Shown here: piece after piece, positions 8,723 to 17,120 of the stretch | Numbering within the stretch: position 1 is the stretch's first letter | Layout: the number at the start of each line of letters is the position of its first letter | Source: Chara braunii | Lineage: Eukaryota; Streptophyta; Charophyceae; Charales; Characeae | Direction of reading: 5' to 3' | NCBI GenBank assembly: GCA_003427395.1 | Contig: BFEA01000497.1 | Location: 1,083,338-1,103,732, forward strand | Length of the DNA: 20,395 nt | Notes under the pieces: generated by a model | What the model saw: the letters and a program-made list of their open reading frames with translations, nothing else | Database searches by the model: none | Told to the model about the DNA's origin: nothing | Program-made: the position numbers and the translations under genes

Positions 8723-10770
8723 AATAATGTCACAATCTCATTCTATCTGAATTCACACAAATAGTTTGACTTTATCATACATGCTTGTCGATTTTACCTT
8801 TCAGATCATGTCCTGAATTGAAAACAAACAAAAAGTACAGTTAGCTTTCTCAGTCATACGTACAGACACATAATAACAAAGGGTAATACACTTTAAGGGA
8901 AGGGATCACACACGTAAATCGATCGTTATACCTGAGTGTTCCCTGCCTCTAGAACCCCGCCTGGGCTCCGACAAAGCTCCCGTAATCGATGGGTGGACCT
9001 CCCACAAGGTCTTACTGCGGTCCTACGGGTTGCAATCCCGCCTGCCGCCTTCCTCTCATAACCTTAGACCAGACTTAGAGTAAGAAAGGCAGAAGGAGGG
9101 GTTTCAGACGCTCGAGATACAAGAGAGGTACAAACCCAACTTGTTGGAGAGGAGGGCCTTGAAATCTTCAATCGCCTGAGGGGCCCGCAATAATAGTCAA
9201 AAGAATGCAGTGAAGTCGGCCGAGCCACCGCCAAGACGCAAGCAGAAACCTCCTGATAACCTCTCAAGTGGCAGCAGTAACACCCTTTGACCGGTCCGTA
9301 GTTACGCAGCCTAGGAGACCACGTTCGATTAAAGCACACCTCATGTGCACCATTCAAAGTGCAAGTGGGATCGGAGCGACTTCAACAAAAGGCACACTGT
9401 GTACTGCATAAGTCACACTTGTGGTAACAGTAAAATGCTCAGTTGTCGTAGCAACAAAAAGCACAACCTGCCGACAACCGCCCAGACGCCTTAACAACAA
9501 ACTGCCCAACAACAATAGTGCTTATAAAATAAATGTTGCCCTCGAGCTCCTTGTTGCTTACTCAAATACACAGCCAACAGCAACGGATCACCGATTCCGT
9601 CGCAACACCGATCCTAACCATTGATTAAGCTGCAATTAGCAATAATTCACAGAGAGGATCAATAGTAGTATCCATAACTCTTAACACAGCGCTTCACCTG
9701 CACTTTTAATGCATTTGAATTCCAACTACAAGGGGCGACGTCAGCGCAGTCCTAATAACTTGAAAACGACAACGACTCCAAAAATAGTAGTCTCGGTGAC
9801 CATAGCAGCATCCCTGATCTACAGACTGGGGCTGCTGAAATCAGTCATACTCAACAGTTTTTAACAGCAGCACTTCGACCAGTCGTCCGCAACCACAATC
9901 TGAGTCTGTAGAACACTCTGTTCAGACTGTGATAGGAGATTTTTCCCAACAACTTCAGTTCCTCAGCCAGCCAATAACCTCCACTCAAACAAAAAAGTAG
10001 CTGCAGTCACTGCCCCATTAGCGTCAATCTGTCTCATATGGTACTAACGCTGTTGTCTTTACTTCTGCTGCAGTAGCTAAAAGGTCTTCAGAAGTCATCT
10101 GATGATGACGATCCGACGTTACAAGGAATTAGCATTACCTTGGTTCTAATAAATGACTTTGGCCAAGGAGCTCTAACATTCTTGATGAAACAGTAGAAAC
10201 GGTATGACCGATCCCACGACGAGATTATGTACAATAACTGCCTCGACGAAGTCCACAATATAGTAAAGGCCATGCAAGCACAAGAAGAGTCTGGTCGATC
10301 TCTACTCTCCTTTACCGCTCATAGCTAAATGTGCAAATCGAGGAGATGCATTTATCAATTTACTTATTTGTTTATTTTTACTTTATCCTTAGTTTGGCTT
10401 GTTGTGCACTCAGTAAAGATTTGTACTCAGTTGCACCCTCCTCTTTGATCACGGGCGCGTCTCAACCAGATAAGTACCTGATCCTTCTTTATTGATCCTC
10501 TCTTCTCTATTCCTCAGTTTTATCCCCTTTGTTCTCTCATATCCTCCTTCCTCTTCTCGCTTATCTCGTTCTAGTCCCTCTTTTCAGCACCGGGTTCACC
10601 TCCCCAACTATGTGAAATACTAACGAATTTTCTACCAAAACATGGAACGATCCATGATCACGACTGGGCGTATCTGGCCACAGTCACAAAGTGGGACAAG
10701 TTCGGCGTGCAGCGAAGCGGATAATCAACTGCGGCCGTGGTGAAGACTAATCAAGATCAGCAGGTAAACT
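8723..10770. other. Non-coding stretch, no gene recognised
   Basis: Two kilobases with only short open frames of no recognisable family. Weak inverted repeats are present, for example TACAGACT near 9820 with AGTCTGTA near 9903, and GTCATC/GATGAC at 10094-10109; neither is clearly above chance. A T-arm-like word near 9028 is not part of a tRNA. Confidence 0.5.
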
Positions 10771-10788
10771 CTTCTTTCTTTCTTTCTT

Positions 10789-10849
<61 letters not shown>
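10771..10849. repeat. TC microsatellite
   Basis: A TTTC/CTTT run (about 10771-10792) leads into an uninterrupted (TC)n tract at 10793-10849. It produces a false Arg/Glu-rich minus-strand frame. Confidence 0.97.
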
Positions 10850-10853
<4 letters not shown>

Positions 10854-12629
10854 GTGTGAACATGTGCAGTGTATAGTCGACCTCTCTCTCGTAAGAGAAA
10901 AATCAGAGGTCACCAAATAGAGCTCTGAACATAAGTTATATGCTGAGGGGAGCTTTTGGCCGCAACTCTCTCTCTGCTAACCGTGCACTCCTTTGCCTCA
11001 CACTAGTATGTAGCCAGTCCCTCCCCTGTTATCACCAACTGCTTCTAGTGTATTCTGACCCGAAACCTTGGTCAGATTCATCCACTTTTGACAGCCTACA
11101 CGCCTCGATAAATGGAACGCACGATGAGCCTGACAAGGCACAATGATGATGGAGATGATGATCTAGATGGCGGGAGGCACCATGAAGACAACCTCTTCGA
11201 CTGATGATAACGACAAATTTGGCGAGGAGCATGTGTGCACGACGAATAACACAAGCATATCAATCAAAGATAATAATAGCCCACCTCCACGACGACCATC
11301 ACATCGTGATTATGGAAGCACGACAATCTTCATGATGAAGATGAACTACCAAGATTCGCCACGGTGAGCATGGTCTATAGGATCAGAAATGTTGTATTTA
11401 CTCAGAAGAATCTTCCACTAGAATATGGGAAGATACACAGTCATATCTCAAAAACTCCCTGTTGCTGCCACACAGCCCCTAATGGCCGTGTCGACCAAAC
11501 TAACAACCTAACGCAAAAACTAACACTTCCATTGCATTCGCCTTGCCCCAAAACCCCAATTTTAACTCTTCAGTCGCCCAGTTTATCAAGAAACGGGCAA
11601 GATATCATATTTTGCTCCTCGTTTCGCTTTCCCTCTGTCTCTACCGCGCATCTCCTTTTTCCTCCTACCTCCTCGAGCCGACTCTGTCATTCAACTCGCC
11701 CATAAAAAAACCCCACTTTGCTTCATTTCTGGCTCGATTCCATTAAGAGTTGAGCAGGCTACGATTTTCTCCCTTTGCCATAGCCACTCTCCAGCCTCGT
11801 CACTTTCCCTTTCCCACGTACCTGGACCGGATCCCGCCCAGGTCCGTGCATCCTCCTTCAGCAGTTCTGTTTCCTGTCTCTCGCTCACAGTAGATGAAAC
11901 ACGTTATCAAGGGAGCGGACCTCCTGGGATGATGACAAAGAACAACAACGCGATGGAAATGGAAATCCGCCACTCTAAAGAAAAACTACGTGCTCGAAGT
12001 GCAGCTTTGGTGTCTACTGTCCTCACCCCACCAAGTATATGACTACAGGAAAATGCTCACTGATACGTTAGCGTCGTGGCCTGTTCAGACATCAATAGAG
12101 TTGCCGTCCCCAGCTATGGCCATCGGCGGTGCGTGAGGGAGATGCCCTGCGTAAACACCCACAAAATAGCGCAGCGAAAAAGCGCGACCTCCACCAAAAT
12201 CATTTGGGGAAAAGTAAACTATGCGAACCTCATCCTTGTCGGCCTCCTGCCTTTTCTATCGGAATTCTCTACTATAACACAACAGTCACCTTACTAACCT
12301 ATCTGACTGTCCAGACAGCTAATGTGTACGACCAAACTTTCAGGATTTGCCTAAATGCACCTAGATGAGAACCTATAAAAAAAACAAAGAAGCGAAAAAA
12401 AGGAAATAGACCTACGAGCCTACCCGTCTTAAGAAAAGCAGAAAGGAACAAAACAGCTAGGCTGAAAAGACCCAGGCTGTCAAGTAGAGGCTACTAGCTA
12501 TGGTTTGAAGATCAGGCCCGATGAGCCAAACTTAGCGAACCGAAAGTACACATTACCAATCACGGAGTCAAGTCCCGCAAGCCCCCAAACCAAGGAGACA
12601 ATAAACATAGTTGGGTACAGTCCTACATC
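10850..12629. other. Non-coding stretch, no gene recognised
   Basis: No domain, tRNA or tandem repeat that I can support. Composition varies from A/C-rich to C/T-rich. Frames of up to about 113 codons are present but carry no family features. Confidence 0.5.
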
Positions 12630-12704
12630 TGCATGCCATTCTTGCGCAGGGGCCATGCTAGTCTTCTCTGTATCATTCCAATTTTAACAGATGTCCCGAA
12701 GGAC
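12630..12704 (-). pseudogene. U6: U6 spliceosomal snRNA-like sequence, 3' truncated
   Basis: Read on the minus strand, this begins with GTCC-TTCG-GGAC, a perfect 5' stem-loop with the UUCG tetraloop of U6. It continues with the AAAATTGGAA segment, the intact ACAGAGA box (plus-strand 12665-12671), the AGC triad (12657-12659) and the GGCCCCTGCGCAAG internal stem-loop segment. Compared with plant U6 as I know it, there are about seven substitutions. Three of them turn a CpG into TpG. After the GCATGCA stretch the match to the last quarter of U6 is lost, and no oligo-T terminator follows. No TATA box lies about 30 bp upstream. Most likely a decayed or retro-copied U6, not a working gene. Confidence 0.87.
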
Positions 12705-12732
12705 TGCCCAGTAGGCCGAGCCCCCAACTTAC

Positions 12733-12743
12733 CATTGTGGGAT
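12733..12743 (-). promoter_or_regulatory. USE-like element upstream of the U6 copy
   Basis: On the minus strand this reads ATCCCACAATG, close to the plant snRNA upstream sequence element RTCCCACATCG but with one extra A. It sits only about 29-39 bp before the U6 5' end. In working plant U6 genes the element lies farther upstream with a TATA box between, so this promoter looks shortened or the match is chance. Confidence 0.35.
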
Positions 12744-12753
12744 TGACCGGTGT

Positions 12754-12771
12754 CGGGACCGATGAGTCCCG
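12754..12771. repeat. Hairpin, 6-bp perfect stem
   Basis: CGGGAC (12754-12759) pairs with GTCCCG (12766-12771) around CGATGA. The words GTGTCGGG and ACCGATGAG recur in the 51-bp minisatellite 500 bp downstream, so this may be an outlying, diverged member of that family. Confidence 0.6.
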
Positions 12772-13263
12772 AATAACATCCCGTCACTCAAGAGACTGTA
12801 TATGGCTAGTTTGTGCACAGCAGAGAAAACCAGAGGCAAGGAGGATGGACGGATCGAAGGCGCGGGTACAGGCACTTGGAATCTAGAGACCGCCCGGAGT
12901 CGCTGGGGCCACGGAACCGCGATAAAATTAACGGAACGGGAGGCGGCAGAGGGCCGCAAGAGGATGGCAAAGGCGACCCTTCCCCCGAAAAGGGAGAAGG
13001 AACGCTGAGAAAAGAAACACCATGGGGCGCACGCCGCAAGGAGAAGAGGAAGGGAGAAGAGATAGTAAGGTGCCGACGCGAGAAAATGTAGTTCGATCGA
13101 GAGGGTCGCTGGGACACAACGTCGAGGAGACCAAGGGACCACGGGCTAAGTGAGGACCGTACCCGGAGGGGACGGCACGCGAGACGTGAGAAGGCACGAG
13201 GAAAGGAGGCTGCCATGAGGCAGAAAAATGGCAAGAGTGTCAACAGGACCGCCAGCGCGATGT
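12772..13263. other. Non-coding stretch, G/A-rich on the plus strand
   Basis: Overlapping open frames on both strands reflect low-complexity purine composition. No domain or repeat is recognised. Confidence 0.5.
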
Positions 13264-13575
13264 GGTACCGATGAGACAAAGTGTCGGGGACCACACGAGA
13301 CTAGACAAAAACATGGTACCAATGGGACAAAGTGTCGAGGACCACACAGGAGTAGACAAAAATGTGGTACCAATGGGACGATGTGCCGGGGACCACACGG
13401 GACTAGATAAAAACATGGTACCGATGGGGCAAAGTGTCGGGGACCACACGGGACTAGACAAAAATGTGGTACCAATGGTATAAAGTGTCGGGGACCACAT
13501 GGAACTGGGCGAAAATGTGGTACCGGCGGGACAAGTACCGGGGGGACAAGTGTCGGGAATTAATGCGGGACAAGT
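13264..13575. repeat. 51-bp minisatellite
   Basis: GGTACC anchors recur at exactly 51-bp steps: 13264, 13315, 13366, 13417, 13468 and 13519. Each unit carries AAGTGTCGGGGACCACAC and ACTAGACAAAAA words. Shorter degenerate units with GACAAGTGTCGGG follow to about 13575. Because 51 is a multiple of three, frames stay open across it on both strands as 17-residue repeats; these are artefacts of the period. Confidence 0.95.
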
Positions 13576-13649
13576 GTCGGGGAACTGTAACGTCCCAAGG
13601 AAAAATCGCGGTGTGACATCTGGTGCAAAAAAATAAAATAAGTGGCACT

Positions 13650-13670
13650 GTCAAGATCAGGGATCTTGAC
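13650..13670. repeat. Hairpin, 9-bp perfect stem (copy 1)
   Basis: GTCAAGATC (13650-13658) pairs with GATCTTGAC (13662-13670) around AGG. The same position in copy 2 (15272-15300) is also a perfect hairpin but with a different stem. Confidence 0.85.
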
Positions 13671-13771
13671 GGCCAAAAACATATTAGCATCACTAGCGCA
13701 AGCACTAGTGGGAGCAAGCGGGAGGGCTAAAAGAAAAATAAAAAGTAAAGAAAACAAAGTGCTAGAGACAT

Positions 13772-13805
13772 GGGAGCAATCCGAAAAATCTCGGATTGGC
13801 CTCCC
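13772..13805. repeat. Hairpin, 5 + 8 bp stem (copy 1)
   Basis: GGGAG plus CAATCCGA pairs with TCGGATTG and CTCCC around AAAATC, with an unpaired GC on the 3' side. Its counterpart in copy 2 is at 15404-15421. Confidence 0.8.
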
Positions 13806-13911
13806 CCAAGAAAAAGGAGTCAAAAAAGACTCCATGTGAAAAATAGGCCTCCGGGGGAAAATCGAAGTATAGGGGCCTACTGTTTGGAAAAGAGAGAGAC
13901 AAACGGTAGCT

Positions 13912-13969
13912 CCCAAGGGCATGGAAGGGCCACAACTGCAGTCCGAGAAATGGCGGACTGACCCTTGGG
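13912..13969. repeat. Nested inverted repeats
   Basis: Outer arms are CCCAAGGG (13912-13919) and CCCTTGGG (13962-13969). The inner hairpin is CAGTCCG (13939-13945) with CGGACTG (13954-13960). A related nested structure with altered outer arms is at 14817-14924. Confidence 0.75.
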
Positions 13970-14020
13970 CATAGGAAGGGCCAAAACTAAGAGGAAGAGG
14001 CAAAAAAAGAGCCTTAACGA

Positions 14021-14360
14021 CTGGTTGACACTTGGCATGCAAAAAGAAAAAGAAAAAGAAAATGTGGGAGAATGAGACAAGGAGAGTGAGAGGGAGTGAG
14101 TGAGTTGGCCGTTAGTAGGGACTGCAGCAAGTAGGGACTGCAACAAGTAGGGACTGCCAAGTCCCAACTGTCCAAGGAAGGAGGAAAAAGAAAAAAAAAA
14201 AGAAAAAAAAAAGAGAAAAGAGTCTTAACGGCTAGTTGACACTTGACATGCTAAAAGAAAAAGAAAAGAAAAGGAAAATTGGAGGTGAGAGAGGATGAGT
14301 GAGTTGGCCGTCAGTTGGGACTGCAGCAAGTAGGGATTGACAAGTCCCAATTGTCCACAA
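14021..14360. repeat. Local tandem duplication, offset 211 bp
   Basis: GTTGACACTTGGCATGC at 14024 recurs with one change at 14235. It is followed in both copies by AAAAAGAAAAAG tracts, GAGTGAGTTGGCCGT and a GGGACTGCAGCAAGTAGGGA segment ending in AGTCCCAA. A long A-rich tract (about 14180-14220) separates the copies. Confidence 0.9.
14315..14350. repeat. GGGACT-type hairpin
   Basis: TTGGGACT (14315-14322) pairs with AGTCCCAA (14343-14350). With neighbouring bases the stem extends to about 11 pairs including one G-T. Relatives are at 15063-15091 (TGGGACT/AGTCCCA) and 15757-15795 (CATTGGGA/TCCCAATG), with a shorter one near 14115-14167. Confidence 0.75.
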
Positions 14361-14579
14361 GTGGAGGAGAAGAAAAGAAAAGAAAAGAAAAAGAAAAGAA
14401 ATGGGGAAAAGTCAAAAGGGTACTAACCGACGAAAACGGCCATGTAGGGAGGGAATTTTGGACCAGATTCATTTGGGCATATGGCGGTTACAAAGGACTT
14501 TGATTTTCTTTGATTTATGCAGAGAAAATCAAAGAAAAGCAAGGCCCCTTGCAAATGAAAAATAACGGATCACCTAGGG

Positions 14580-14810
14580 GTGGTTAAACACATGTTTTAG
14601 GTGCACCGGAAGCCAAAATGAAAACCGGATGCACTTGAGAGTTTGCCGTTTCTTTTTCTTTCAGTTGGGGGCTAGTTGTGGGGCATTAGGATAATGAAAA
14701 CAGCCCCTTTCTACAGTCTGAGTTACAATGGCCTGCATATGGAGGGGCAAACACAAGTTTTTGGGGCTACGGGAGCCAAAATTGAGTCTGGATGCCTTTG
14801 GAAAATTAAC
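14580..14810. repeat. Diverged duplication, offset about 163 bp
   Basis: The stretch AAACACATGTTTT followed by GGAAGCCAAAATG and CCGGATGC (from 14586) recurs in changed form from 14749. In the first copy GTGCACCGG faces CCGGATGCAC as an imperfect stem. The second keeps only part of that pairing. Confidence 0.6.
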
Positions 14811-14816
14811 GCTTTA

Positions 14817-14924
14817 TTTTCCTTGGGCATGGGGCATGGCATGGGGCTGTGGGACTAGAACATTGGCTGTGGCTGCAGTCTGAGAAATATCGGACTGCAT
14901 AGGGATGCCTAGGCCAAGGGAAAA
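14817..14924. repeat. Nested hairpins around a 9-bp stem
   Basis: The inner stem is GCAGTCTGA (14875-14883) with TCGGACTGC (14890-14898), one T-G pair, loop GAAATA. Outer arms are TTTTCCTTGG (14817-14826) and CCAAGGGAAAA (14914-14924), with one extra G. Compare 13912-13969. Confidence 0.75.
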
Positions 14925-15271
14925 TGAGCCACGGCACGCCCAAAAGACTAGAAAACGATGCCGTAGGCATAGGGGACCATAACGGTAAATGGTGACGGCA
15001 GGGCGGGGGTCCCGCGGCCGGGAAAATAAACGGCACACTTGAGGCGCATGGGAACAATGAAATGGGACTGCCAGGGACAGGGGAAGTCCCAAATAAAAAT
15101 TGGGCATCAACCGGGATGACGCCGGGTACCAAATGGGGCCAAATAAAAATTGTCGACGCCGCCGCCAGCGGGGCGGAGAATTGGAACTAGTATGGGGAAA
15201 CGGCGGGGACTTGAGGTGTCCCAAGAGGAAACCACTAGCCAAGGTAGGGAATGGCCGTGCGAGGCAAGCGG

Positions 15272-15300
15272 CACCGCCGAGATTGAAGATCTCGGCGGTG
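15272..15300. repeat. Hairpin, 12-bp perfect stem (copy 2)
   Basis: CACCGCCGAGAT (15272-15283) pairs with ATCTCGGCGGTG (15289-15300) around TGAAG. It is equivalent in position to 13650-13670, but with longer, GC-richer arms of different sequence. Confidence 0.88.
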
Positions 15301-15403
15301 GAAAATAGTAACACCACTAGTGCAAGCACTATTGGGGCTCAAACGAGAAAAAAACGGGAGTGAAAAGCAAAACAAATAATAATAAGGGGACGGTGGCCCA
15401 ACA

Positions 15404-15421
15404 GTCCGAGGTATTTCGGAC
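15404..15421. repeat. Hairpin, 6-bp stem (copy 2)
   Basis: GTCCGA (15404-15409) pairs with TCGGAC (15416-15421) around GGTATT. Against ATCCGA/TCGGAT in copy 1, an A-T pair has become a G-C pair. Confidence 0.75.
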
Positions 15422-15839
15422 AAGCTAGGCATAAGAAAACAAGAACCTAAGGGGCCCCAAGCAAGAAACGGGCTGGTCATGAAAAATCGGAGCCAAAGGG
15501 GCTCAGAATGGAGGCTAACGGAAGCAAAATGAGCCCCCTAGGAGCATGGGCATGCCAACTTGGTAGACCGGGATGTAACGGCCAACAGCCGTCCATGAAC
15601 CTGGCCATGATCAAGGTACTAAGGTAAAGAAAGAGAGTGCACAACAATTTGACACATGTCACAGTAGAAATACAAGAAAAAGAAAAGAAAAAGGAGAGAA
15701 AAAGGAGGGAGAATGAGACAAAATAGGAGAAATGGGTGGAGGAGGATGTGCCGGTCCATTGGGATTGCTGCAGTAGGGACTGCCAGGTCCCAATGATGAC
15801 CTCACTCCTCCTAGATCCAAGGAGGTTTGGCCGGATTGC

Positions 15840-15868
15840 TGAGATATGGCCCTTGGGGCCAGATCTCA
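15840..15868. repeat. Hairpin, 6 + 5 bp with internal loop
   Basis: TGAGAT and GGCCC pair with GGGCC and ATCTCA around TTG, with an AT/AG internal loop. The same TGAGAT/ATCTCA stem forms a second hairpin around CAG at 15948-15962. Confidence 0.75.
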
Positions 15869-16184
15869 ACAATATCTGAATTAAAAAAGACAAAAATAAG
15901 AGAAAATGCAAAAGGAGAATGACCGGTTTTCTTTTTAACCATGGATCTGAGATCAGATCTCACGGTGAAGAGAAAACAACCGTTTTTTGTGGTTTTTGTG
16001 GGCCAGCTCAAAACGGCTAGCTTCGGAATGAGGTGGCAGCCCAAATGGAAAGAAACAAAGAAAAGAAAAGGACGAAACTGTGCATTTGGCCCAAAAAGAG
16101 AGTCAGATGCACCAAAAATTGAAAAATTGAGCGTATAGGTTCAAATTTGATGCAAGGACCACCATGGGGTAGCTCGGAATATTG

Positions 16185-16231
16185 GTGGCCTTGGATTTCA
16201 GCCTGATCCAAGGCTGAAAATGTGCTGCCAC
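16185..16231. repeat. Mutually exclusive overlapping stems
   Basis: CCTTGGAT (16189-16196) can pair with ATCCAAGG (16206-16213), while TTTCAGCCT (16196-16204) can pair with AGGCTGAAA (16211-16219). The two share bases, so only one can form. GTGGC (16185-16189) and GCCAC (16227-16231) could close the whole. Confidence 0.75.
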
Positions 16232-16245
16232 TTGAAAAAATGGTC

Positions 16246-16419
16246 CGGCCTACCTAAGGGAGGCCGAAACTTAAAAAAATCAAGAAAAAGACCCTCTAGG
16301 CCTTTTTCTCCCAAGTGGGCTACCCCTTAGACCTTGGATTCAAGGGGGCAGCATTTTCCAAGGGGTAGGAAGCTGGAAAAAGGCCCAAGGGGCAGGCCGA
16401 GTTGGTACCAACCACTCGG
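16246..16419. repeat. Run of three inverted repeats
   Basis: CGGCCT (16246-16251) with AGGCCG (16261-16266); CTACCCCTT (16320-16328) with AAGGGGTAG (16360-16368), containing a CCTTG/CAAGG mini-hairpin; and CCGAGT plus GGT with ACC plus ACTCGG at 16397-16419, one unpaired T. All are perfect apart from that bulge. Confidence 0.75.
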
Positions 16420-16550
16420 ACTGCATGTGGCCAAAGAGGCCCAGGTACCTCTTGAGAGGCCTAGTGGTGAAATTTGGCCAAAGGGGTACCTCGGGTCACC
16501 ATGGGGCACTTGGAGAGGCCCATGGGGAGACCGGACTACTGTTCCCAGCC

Positions 16551-16557
16551 TATATAA
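16551..16557 (+). promoter_or_regulatory. TATA box
   Basis: TATATAA followed by GC is a good plant RNA polymerase II TATA box. It lies in the loop of a hairpin formed by CCCAGC (16544-16549) and GCTGGG (16558-16563). Transcription would start near 16580-16590 and read toward the pyrimidine tract and tandem arrays. No coding frame of note follows. Confidence 0.55.
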
Positions 16558-16563
16558 GCTGGG

Positions 16564-16960
16564 GATTCAGTCCGCCACACTCACATTTGCATGAGGAGTG
16601 CCCATGCTGCCCAAATGAGCCCGTGAGAGCTCTAGAGCTACTTGGAAAGGAGTGAGGGGAACCCCTGCCAGTTTGGGAGTGTAAAAGAGGTTGTGAGCTA
16701 GTGAGGTGGACTCTACAAGGTAGTGGTAGTAGAGGGAGGTGATCCGTCATAGCTCCCAGGCTAGTAAGGAGGAAGGCAAGGCTAAGAGGGGTCCCACTAG
16801 CCCTCCTAGAGGGGAGGACTCCCTAGCCTTAGTGTTAGGAACCCGTGACAACTTGGAGGAGGAGAGAGAGGAAGGGGAAAGGCTTGAAGGAGAAGGAAGT
16901 CATAGTCAAGAAGGAGGGAGCTTCGTTGAGAGTTAAGACATCTAAGGGGTGAGTGGAGAG
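16564..16960. other. Non-coding stretch downstream of the TATA box
   Basis: G/A-rich sequence with a CCTCC/GGAGG inverted repeat near 16800. Frames of 65-76 codons cross it without a recognisable domain. It could be transcribed leader if the upstream TATA box works. Confidence 0.45.
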
Positions 16961-17110
16961 ATACCTCCCCCTCTTCTCCCTCCTCATCTTCTTCTTCTTC
17001 TTCCTCTTTTTCATCTTCTCGTTCTTCTCCGTATTCCTCTCCTTCCTCTCCCTCTTTCTTTCCTCCTTCTTCCTCTCACCCTTCTCTCCATTTTCCTCCT
17101 CTCTTCCCCT
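16961..17110. repeat. Pyrimidine-rich low-complexity tract
   Basis: Nearly pure C/T with CTTCTT, CCTCTC and TCTTCC words, encoding only Leu/Pro-rich false frames. Confidence 0.9.
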
Positions 17111-17120
17111 TATGTGAGTC

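Larger units (their letters stand above)
13640..14165. repeat. Copy 1 of a diverged ~1.62-kb-offset direct repeat
   Basis: Landmarks recur downstream at a constant offset: hairpin 13650 versus 15272, the CACTAG quasi-palindrome 13691 versus 15315, the TCCGA hairpin 13777 versus 15404, and GGGAGAATGAGACAA 14069 versus about 15707. The spacing is preserved within about 16 bp, while much of the sequence between has drifted. Confidence 0.8.
15265..15800. repeat. Copy 2 of the ~1.62-kb-offset direct repeat
   Basis: It holds the same ordered landmarks as copy 1: first hairpin, CACTAG quasi-palindrome at 15315-15334, A-rich stretch, TCCGA hairpin at 15404-15421, GGGAGAATGAGACAA near 15707 and the GGGA/TCCC hairpin at 15757-15795. 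Confidence 0.8.
13586..16563 (+). mobile_element. LTR-like region beginning TGTAACGTCCC
   Basis: TGTAACGTCCC resembles the TGTAAC starts of many plant Ty3/gypsy LTRs. It is preceded by a G/A-rich stretch that could be the polypurine tract, and a TATA box stands 3 kb downstream. The region has no coding potential and consists of diverged internal duplications, A-rich tracts and many hairpins, as a long U3 might. The far end, target-site duplication and second LTR are not seen, so the assignment is inference. Confidence 0.4.

Noticed and set aside
9020-9040. Possible tRNA T-arm (GGGTTGCAATCCC)
   Set aside because: It lacks the GTTCRA core, and no acceptor, D or anticodon arm can be placed around it.
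9064-9357. 97-codon minus-strand frame
   Set aside because: It has no recognisable motif, no related frame nearby and no codon pattern that sets it apart from its surroundings.
12758-12775. Hammerhead-ribozyme-like word (CCGATGAG..CCCGAA)
   Set aside because: The CUGAUGA core is altered, no stem II of usable length separates it from GAA, and no stem I or III is found. The word belongs to a simple hairpin.
12806-13294. 162-codon minus-strand frame and its overlapping rivals
   Set aside because: Several frames on both strands are open at once in purine-rich low-complexity DNA, and none has domain features.
13146-13500. Repetitive open frames on both strands with 17-residue units
   Set aside because: The 51-bp period is a multiple of three, so any frame free of stops in one unit stays open. 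Several frames are open together, which argues against coding.
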